Source: Clostridia bacterium BRH_c25
GTDB lineage: Bacteria > Bacillota_A > Clostridia > Lutisporales > Lutisporaceae
Reading direction: 5' to 3'
NCBI GenBank assembly: GCA_001515955.1
Contig: LOES01000130.1
Coordinates: 1-13,147 of the forward strand
DNA: 13,147 bases
The notes under the pieces were generated by a model, which had not been told where the DNA came from, did no database searches, and was given only the letters and a program-made list of their open reading frames with translations. A program made the translations under genes and the position numbers. Of this stretch, positions 8,032 through 13,147 are shown piece after piece. Every line of letters starts with the position of its first letter. The first letter of the stretch is position 1.

Positions 8032-8988
8032 ATGAGAATAGCAATGAATGGATATATCGTAGTTATAGGTGGAATAAATGTGGATATCAAGGGTAAAGCC
8101 TTTGACAAAATTTTTATTGGCACCTCCAACCCCGGAGCTATAGAAATAAGCCCCGGTGGCGTAGGGCGTAATATTGCTCACAATCTGGCACTTCTGAATG
8201 TGCCTGTTATGCTTCTCAGTGCCATAGGCTCCGACGCCCAAGGTGCCAAAGTACTTAAGGATACCGGAAGCCATGGTGTCTGCGTTGACCATGTTCTCAG
8301 AAGTGACGTCAGCCTTACGGGAACCTATATCGCATTGCTGGACAATATGGGGGAAATGACGGCAGCATTGTCTGACATGCAGATATTGGAGAAGCTTGAT
8401 GTGGATTATTTCAAGTCAAAGCTTGGAGTATTGAAAAATGCGTCCTATATTATATGTGATGCCAACCTACCGGCTGCATCAATAGAATTCATATTATCCA
8501 CAGCAAATTCCTTCGGCATACCGGTGTGCCTGGAGCCCGTCTCAGTAAAGAAAGCCTTGAAGCTTAAAAATTATCTGAGCAGAATAGACTTCATTACACC
8601 CAATCTGGATGAGCTGGAAGCATTGACCGGCATGAATGCAAAAACCGATAAAGCTGAGCTTATGGCCGCTCAGCTTATAGAATCAGGTGTGAAAAATGTT
8701 ATAACCACCTTGGGAAAAGAAGGCTTGTGCTATACAAATGTCATAGGCAGCAAACGCTATAGAAGCATTCCCTCTACTGTGTCTGATGTAACCGGTGCCG
8801 GCGATTCTCTGACAGCCGGTTTTATCTATGGCCTGATGAAGCACGGCAGCATAGAAAAAGCCTTGATATGCGGATTGGCAGCCGCCGCCATAACTGTAAG
8901 CTCAAAGGAAACAGTGAATCCTCTCCTGTCGGAAGAAAACATCAGCAGGCTAACTTTGGAGTGCAGCCTTGACAACATGCTTCAATAA
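8032..8988 (+). CDS. psuK: PfkB-family kinase, probable pseudouridine kinase
   Basis: About 318 residues with both PfkB signatures: GGVGRNIAHNLALL (42-55) and SDVTGAGDSLTAGF (251-264), where Asp258 is the expected catalytic base. VIGGINVDIKG near the N-terminus and ITPNLDELEALTG are also typical. The family includes ribokinase, so specificity rests on context: immediate linkage to psuG and the GGINVDIKG start seen in pseudouridine kinases. It would phosphorylate pseudouridine for PsuG. The start is uncertain: ATG at 8020 overlaps the psuG stop by eight bases, ATG at 8032 has a GAG nearby, and ATG at 8044 is also possible. I chose 8032. The 3' end overlaps the convergent folD by 39 bp, and no terminator is visible. 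Confidence 0.9.
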   Translation: MRIAMNGYIVVIGGINVDIKGKAFDKIFIGTSNPGAIEISPGGVGRNIAHNLALLNVPVMLLSAIGSDAQGAKVLKDTGSHGVCVDHVLRSDVSLTGTYIALLDNMGEMTAALSDMQILEKLDVDYFKSKLGVLKNASYIICDANLPAASIEFILSTANSFGIPVCLEPVSVKKALKLKNYLSRIDFITPNLDELEALTGMNAKTDKAELMAAQLIESGVKNVITTLGKEGLCYTNVIGSKRYRSIPSTVSDVTGAGDSLTAGFIYGLMKHGSIEKALICGLAAAAITVSSKETVNPLLSEENISRLTLECSLDNMLQ

Positions 8989-9792
8989 TACCAGAGTCGT
9001 TACAGCACCTACACCGCCAGGCACAGGAGTAATTTGGGATGCTATATCCTTTACTTTCTCAAAGTCTACATCTCCACATATTCCGCCTTCCGGTGCCCCA
9101 TTGACTCCTACATCGATAACAATGGCACCCGGCTTGATATAATCAGCCCCAATGGCTCTGGCTTTGCCGAGGGCTGCTACAACAATATCCCCACGGGATA
9201 CAATGCTTTTAATATCTCTTGTCCTTGAATGGCATATGGTTACAGTAGCATTCTCCTTCAGGAGCATCATGCTCAAAGGCTTTCCAACAACCATGCTTCT
9301 GCCTATGACAACTACATTTTCCCCTTGAAGCTTTATTCCGAAGTACCTGATTATTTCCATAACTGCTGCAGGGGTACAGGGTTCATAGCCTGAGCTGTCC
9401 CCTTCAAATACCTTTGCCAGGTTATATGGATTCATGCAGTCTATATCCTTTGAAGGATTGATCAGATTCCTTGCCTTATCCTCATCTATGTGGGCAGGAA
9501 GCGGCCTGAATATAAGAATCCCATGTATGCTTTCATCTCTGTTTGCATGCTCCAGCTTTTCCATAAAGCTGTCATTGCTTATGTCTTCAGGAAGTGCAAA
9601 AACTTCACAGCTTATTCCCAGTGCGTCACAGTTTTTCATTATACCCTTCTCATAGGAAATATCCTCAGGTCTTTCTCCCACTCTGATTATACCCAGCTTT
9701 GGGCTTTTGCCGTTATCAACAAGAGTCTGAACCGCCCGCGCAAGCTCTGCCCTGATGCTTTTAGCGGTCTCTCTGCAATCCAAAACAGCCAT
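8950..9792 (-). CDS. folD: FolD-type methylenetetrahydrofolate dehydrogenase, altered cyclohydrolase site
   Basis: A 280-residue FolD-family protein. The NADP-binding domain has VVVIGRSMVVGKPLSMMLL, ATVTICHSRT, GAIVIDVGVN and ITPVPGGVGAVTT. The family oxidises 5,10-methylene-THF and hydrolyses the methenyl product to 10-formyl-THF. The N-terminal catalytic domain is unusual. Aligned without gaps to E. coli FolD from memory, Tyr50 is kept (Tyr47) and Asp121 is kept (Asp118 in SKDIDCMNPYN). Lys54, however, is Ile51 (SYEKGIMKNC) and Gln98 is Phe95 (GILIFRPLP). In the human enzyme the equivalent Lys56 and Gln100 are central to catalysis, Lys56 above all for the cyclohydrolase. I infer dehydrogenase activity with lost or changed cyclohydrolase activity. 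ATG at 9792 is eight bases after AAAGGAG; a GTG at 9798 is too close to it. Confidence 0.92.
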   Translation of the reverse strand: MAVLDCRETAKSIRAELARAVQTLVDNGKSPKLGIIRVGERPEDISYEKGIMKNCDALGISCEVFALPEDISNDSFMEKLEHANRDESIHGILIFRPLPAHIDEDKARNLINPSKDIDCMNPYNLAKVFEGDSSGYEPCTPAAVMEIIRYFGIKLQGENVVVIGRSMVVGKPLSMMLLKENATVTICHSRTRDIKSIVSRGDIVVAALGKARAIGADYIKPGAIVIDVGVNGAPEGGICGDVDFEKVKDIASQITPVPGGVGAVTTLVLLKHVVKAALQS

Positions 9793-9826
9793 TCTCACTA
9801 CTCCTTTGCAAAATACTTTAATGACA

Positions 9827-9855
9827 ATTATACCATATAAAGAGCTTTTTTTCAG
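9827..9855 (-). promoter_or_regulatory. Promoter of folD
   Basis: Minus-strand CTGAAA (9850-9855), 17 bases, then consensus TATAAT (9827-9832). Transcription would start around 9820, about 28 nt before the folD ATG. It suggests folD can be transcribed separately from the transporter genes upstream on the same strand. Confidence 0.65.
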
Positions 9856-9897
9856 AGTTATATGAAGCTCCGCAATCAGAAGCGCACCTTAACCTAA

Positions 9898-11292
9898 TTA
9901 TTCACCCGCACTTATATTTTCATTCACAGCGCCCTTTACCCGGCTTTGTCCCAGAATAATAACAAGCATACTGCTGTTCAGCAGCAGTAAATTTTTTAAT
10001 GTCAGTGCAACAGGCATGCCAAGTGACAGGATAAAAACAGAGGACAGTATTATTGATACCCCGAGCCACAGGCATATAATACATGCAGTTCTCACATTCT
10101 CCTGCTCCCCCTGCTGCTTCACACCTTTAGACATCACAAGCAATATCACCGTTAAAACAAGACACAGTATAAAAATAATACTGCCGCATTTATCCAGTAA
10201 GCTTAGTACCCTCTGTTCATGGAGCATATATGCATAATCCCAGGTAAGAAAATCCCTGAGCCCCGTTTGAATAGCCTTTATTATCTGCACCAGGCTGGTA
10301 GGATCATTAGGCAGCTTATCCTGCTGTACATAGAGCTCAAAGGAAATCCCTTTCCAGACCAGCACTATGCCTGTCAGTGCCGCGCCAAGCTTGGCTAATT
10401 CGGTTAAGAGTGTTCCCATGCTCTTTTTTATTGCATTCCTCAAATACTCCTTTCTTGTTTTACGGCTTATCGCACTTAGTATGCTTTTCAGCGTGTTTGC
10501 CGCAAATAAAGCAAATAAGCATATACAATACACGCCAATTATGAAAAGTATAAAATCAAACCTCTGCTTTGCCAATGCTACCAGCTCGTTGTTGTCAACC
10601 ATAATAAAGTCCTCAGGAGCTTTGCCCATTGACGCCAGCTTTTCCATTATCGCTGCTTCATCCATCGGGTCTTCTCCGGATACTACCTCAAGGTTTGTTA
10701 TATAAAAATCCGTACCCTTTCCCTCTATAGTGCTCAAAGGAATGTAAATTCTGGGCAAATCCGCCTCAGTCAATGTACCTGCAATAGAGGCGTCATTTGC
10801 AGCAACCCCTATAACGGTAAATGTACTCCCCAGAATCTTTATTTTCATGCCTGCAACATCGGTTGAGTTAAAAAGAGCCTTTGCGGCTCTATCCTCAATA
10901 ACCGCAGCGTTATTTTTGTTGGTAAAATCCTGCTCATTCAAATAAGCACCGTTAATAAGCCTTATATTGTTAAGCTGCAGGTAATCCCCCCCTACTCCGC
11001 ATATAAGTACGGTATCCTTAAAGGGCTCTGCTGATACAGACAGCTTATTAAAGGCGCAAAACGCTATTTCCTCCTGGGAGAATACTTTTCGCAGCTCCTG
11101 AAGCTCATCATAGCGGAACCCGCTTTGGGGTACCGCTTCACTTTTCAACCTGAGTGAATAACTGTGCTGATCACTGCTTTCAGTCATTTCCGCAGCTTTT
11201 AAATAGACAGACTTGCATAGCAGCAGTGCAAGCACCCATGCAAACAGCATAAGGGGGATATAATACTTCTTGTTTTTTTCCGGTTGTTCCAT
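9898..11292 (-). CDS. MacB/FtsX-like ABC transporter membrane protein
   Basis: A 464-residue membrane protein. One N-terminal membrane segment (about 11-31) is followed by a large extracytoplasmic domain (about 32-240) that resembles the MacB periplasmic core. Its GGDYLQLNNIRLINGAYL (101-118), NAAVIEDRAAKALF (128-141) and VAGMKIKILGSTFTVIGVA (146-164) are typical. Further segments lie near 246-266, 298-318, 370-388, 402-424 and 428-447, about six in all, two more than classical MacB. No Walker motifs occur, so an ATPase must come from elsewhere. In this family such proteins couple ATP hydrolysis to substrate extrusion or to mechanical signalling across the membrane. It starts 16 bp after the adaptor gene with a GGGGGGAT site, so both are cotranscribed. 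Substrate unknown. Confidence 0.75.
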   Translation of the reverse strand: MEQPEKNKKYYIPLMLFAWVLALLLCKSVYLKAAEMTESSDQHSYSLRLKSEAVPQSGFRYDELQELRKVFSQEEIAFCAFNKLSVSAEPFKDTVLICGVGGDYLQLNNIRLINGAYLNEQDFTNKNNAAVIEDRAAKALFNSTDVAGMKIKILGSTFTVIGVAANDASIAGTLTEADLPRIYIPLSTIEGKGTDFYITNLEVVSGEDPMDEAAIMEKLASMGKAPEDFIMVDNNELVALAKQRFDFILFIIGVYCICLFALFAANTLKSILSAISRKTRKEYLRNAIKKSMGTLLTELAKLGAALTGIVLVWKGISFELYVQQDKLPNDPTSLVQIIKAIQTGLRDFLTWDYAYMLHEQRVLSLLDKCGSIIFILCLVLTVILLVMSKGVKQQGEQENVRTACIICLWLGVSIILSSVFILSLGMPVALTLKNLLLLNSSMLVIILGQSRVKGAVNENISAGE

Positions 11293-11308
11293 CTCTCATC
11301 CCCCCATC

Positions 11309-12574
11309 CTATTTTTCAAGAATAACCTGACAGTCATCACTTAATTCTTTGCTGGCAGATGTTATGACCCTCTCATCCCCCAGAAGTCCCGAATATATAC
11401 CGGTAGAGCTGTAATCCGAGTCCCCTGCCGTAACCTTTTGCTTTATGGCATAATACTCTATGCCCAGGGGACCGTCCTTTTCCTTAAGGATATATACACA
11501 GGCCCCTTCGCTGTCTTTATGTATGGCAGAACGGGGCACCAGATAATCATAAGTGCCGGCTTTTTTCCTCAGATAAAATTCTCCGGCCTCTCCTCCGGAA
11601 AGCCCGGCCTCACCCAGGTCAATAACAACAGTTTTTTTGTTATGACTGTCTTTTGCGCCGCTTACTGTTTTCACTACTCCATCCAGCTGGCCGCCTTCCT
11701 TGTTTTTTATGTATACCTTTACCTCATCTCCCGGATTGATGTATTCACACTGCTCTGCAGAAAGCTCTGCCTTAAGCTCGAAGCCTTCCGCAATACTGTC
11801 CAGGATGTATACAGGCACATTATCATTAAGCATCATACCCTTTTTAAAATTGATCTCCTTGATGATACCGTTAAAAGGCGCAGTTATCACACATTTTCCC
11901 AGGCTATTTTCTATTTCGGCAAGCTCCAGCTCCTTTAACCGGATACTTACCTCTTGAGCCGCAATTTCATTTTTACTTTTTTGCTCTTGTACGTGGGATT
12001 CCTTTTCTGCAGCTTCATACTTTGCTTTTGCCGCTTCATATTCCAATCTCTTTTCCTCAAGACCGTTTTTTGATTCAGCGCCGCTCTCATACAGAAGCTT
12101 ATAATCCAAATAAAGCTTTTCTTTGCGGACTAAATCCGTTTTATACTCACTAAGCTTCTGTTCACGTGTGTTTCCCTCTTCCTCCCTGTGCAGCTGGTCG
12201 TACTTAAGCTTTAGCTCAGTAAACTCAAGCTTTTTCCTCTGAAGCTCCCGGCTTAAACTTTCCTTTTCCATGATAAAAAGCTCATCCCTCTGCTTTACCT
12301 CATCCCCTGCGGAAACCAAAACCTCCTTTACCGCTACTCTTAAGTCGGTATAGAATTCTAGCCTTCCTTTTGCCTCTATAGCTCCTTCTCCCATAACCTC
12401 AGCAGTCAGGCTTCCCGAACTGACAGACTCATACTTTACCTTTGGCAGGGTCCAGTTGTATATAGTCTTGGAAAAGAAGGTAAGCAGCAGCATAATTCCC
12501 ACAAAAACCTTCACTATATCCGATATTTTCTTTTTCCTCTTGTTCAGTTGCTTTTCCATGTCATAACCGGTCAT
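11309..12574 (-). CDS. HlyD/MacA-type membrane fusion (adaptor) protein
   Basis: A 421-residue protein. A basic N-terminus (KRKKK) precedes one membrane segment (about 18-38), placing the rest outside the cell. A half lipoyl motif (74-103, with VKEVLVSAGDEVKQRDELF), a long charged coiled-coil hairpin (about 104-222) and the second lipoyl half (226-260, with CVITAPFNGIIKEI) follow. Beta-barrel and membrane-proximal regions make up the rest. This is the standard MacA/YknX-like plan. LYESGAESKNGLEEKR (161-176) sits at the hairpin turn. The partner is probably the MacB/FtsX-like protein next to it. The ATG at 12574 has GGGGGT upstream and lies 12 bp after the sugar permease stop, so the genes look like one operon. 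Other Gram-positive adaptors work without a TolC channel; the role here is unknown. Confidence 0.85.
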   Translation of the reverse strand: MTGYDMEKQLNKRKKKISDIVKVFVGIMLLLTFFSKTIYNWTLPKVKYESVSSGSLTAEVMGEGAIEAKGRLEFYTDLRVAVKEVLVSAGDEVKQRDELFIMEKESLSRELQRKKLEFTELKLKYDQLHREEEGNTREQKLSEYKTDLVRKEKLYLDYKLLYESGAESKNGLEEKRLEYEAAKAKYEAAEKESHVQEQKSKNEIAAQEVSIRLKELELAEIENSLGKCVITAPFNGIIKEINFKKGMMLNDNVPVYILDSIAEGFELKAELSAEQCEYINPGDEVKVYIKNKEGGQLDGVVKTVSGAKDSHNKKTVVIDLGEAGLSGGEAGEFYLRKKAGTYDYLVPRSAIHKDSEGACVYILKEKDGPLGIEYYAIKQKVTAGDSDYSSTGIYSGLLGDERVITSASKELSDDCQVILEK

Positions 12575-12586
12575 AGCCTTACCCCC

Positions 12587-13147
12587 TTACCGCTTGATGG
12601 CAGAGTGTGAAATACCCTCCACCAGATAATTCTCACCATATAAAAACATAAAAAGCATAGGCAGCATATAAATTATGCCTGCCGCAAAGGCGATCCCCAA
12701 CTCTCCCCCGTTAACCCTTGAGAGATATATGGACAATGGATATTTGTTAGCATCCTTGAGGAAAATCAGCGGCTGCTCTACCATATTCCAATTGTCGATG
12801 AAGGATAGGATAGCAAGGGATGCTATCCCTCCCTTGGACATCGGCAGTATGATTTTGAAAAAAATATGTACCAACGAACAGCCGTCTACCTTTGCTGCTT
12901 CTATACATTCATTGGGTATAAACATCATGAACTGCCTCAGCAGAAATACTCCAAAAGCGCTGAATACCCCCGGAAAAACCAGGGACAGATAGCTGTCGAT
13001 CAAGCCCAGGCGGTCCAGGGTCAGGTAGTTCGGAACCAGTGTCACCTGAAAGGGCATAAGCATAAGGACTATGTAAATGAAAAACAAGGTATCCCGTCCT
13101 CTGAACCTGAGCTTTGCAAAGGCAAAGGCCGCCATGGATGATATGAT
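12587..13147 (-). CDS. Sugar-type ABC transporter permease (MalG family), 5' part outside window
   Basis: The frame is open to the right edge (186 residues seen). The usual MalG-family length of about 275 means roughly 90 N-terminal residues are missing; the Met at 13135 is internal. The sequence begins in the conserved MAAFAFAKLRFRGRD region. The cytoplasmic EAA loop, EAAKVDG at 83-89 of the visible part then FFKIILPM to 103, is the ATPase docking site of binding-protein-dependent importers. LMPFQVTLVPNYLTL and SFIDNWNMVEQPL are typical of carbohydrate permeases. It ends SAIKR as many MalG-type proteins do. Partners (binding protein, MalF-type permease, ATPase) would be upstream beyond the window. 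The adaptor gene follows after 12 bp. Sugar specificity cannot be read from the sequence. Confidence 0.9.
   Translation of the reverse strand: MISSMAAFAFAKLRFRGRDTLFFIYIVLMLMPFQVTLVPNYLTLDRLGLIDSYLSLVFPGVFSAFGVFLLRQFMMFIPNECIEAAKVDGCSLVHIFFKIILPMSKGGIASLAILSFIDNWNMVEQPLIFLKDANKYPLSIYLSRVNGGELGIAFAAGIIYMLPMLFMFLYGENYLVEGISHSAIKR

Noticed and set aside
7851..8292. Minus-strand frames opposite the psuG-psuK junction
   Set aside because: They oppose well-supported psuG and psuK coding sequence and show no start signals or family features.
9842..9870. Hairpin GAGCTT/AAGCTC as terminator of the transporter operon (minus strand)
   Set aside because: The stem is only 6 bp with a 17-base loop, the following T-run is just three bases, and it overlaps the folD -35 box. 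It may reduce read-through slightly, but I cannot support it as a terminator.

Overview
The window looks like chromosome of a low-to-moderate GC anaerobic Firmicute, most likely a Clostridia member near the cellulolytic Ruminiclostridium/Acetivibrio group. I base this on clostridial-type protein sequences, strong GGAGG ribosome binding sites, a T-box leader, and the gene order ilvC-leuA-cimA-leuC-leuD-leuB. The genus is a guess. No mobile element, CRISPR array, tRNA or rRNA was seen.

Region 1 (1-6839, minus strand) is a branched-chain amino acid operon. In transcription order it holds ilvC, leuA, cimA, leuC, leuD and leuB, with leuB cut by the left edge. From leuA to leuB every gene overlaps the next. 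The enzymes make leucine (LeuA, LeuCD, LeuB) and probably isoleucine from pyruvate by the citramalate route (CimA, the same LeuCD and LeuB, then IlvC). A T-box riboswitch with a textbook terminator/antiterminator pair precedes ilvC. The best promoter lies about 300 nt upstream of the T-box. Between them is an open frame for a 96-residue, extremely Ile/Leu/Val-rich hydrophobic peptide, with its own ribosome binding site, that reads through the 5' half of T-box stem I and stops inside it. This is the most unusual signal in the window: it suggests a translated leader peptide coupled to a tRNA-sensing riboswitch.

Region 2 (6840-8988, plus strand) is a divergent two-gene pseudouridine catabolism unit: psuG (pseudouridine-5'-phosphate glycosidase) and psuK (PfkB-family kinase). 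It has a good sigma-A type promoter and a likely operator made of an inverted repeat plus a third half-site.

Region 3 (8950-9855, minus strand) is folD, convergent with psuK and overlapping its 3' end by 39 bp. The FolD active site is altered: the positions matching E. coli Lys54 and Gln98 are Ile and Phe, so cyclohydrolase activity is doubtful.

Region 4 (9898-13147, minus strand) is the end of a transporter operon: a sugar-type ABC permease (5' part outside the window), a MacA/HlyD-like adaptor, and a MacB/FtsX-like membrane protein with about six membrane segments. No ATPase gene lies in the window. An importer-type permease coupled to efflux-type parts is an odd combination.
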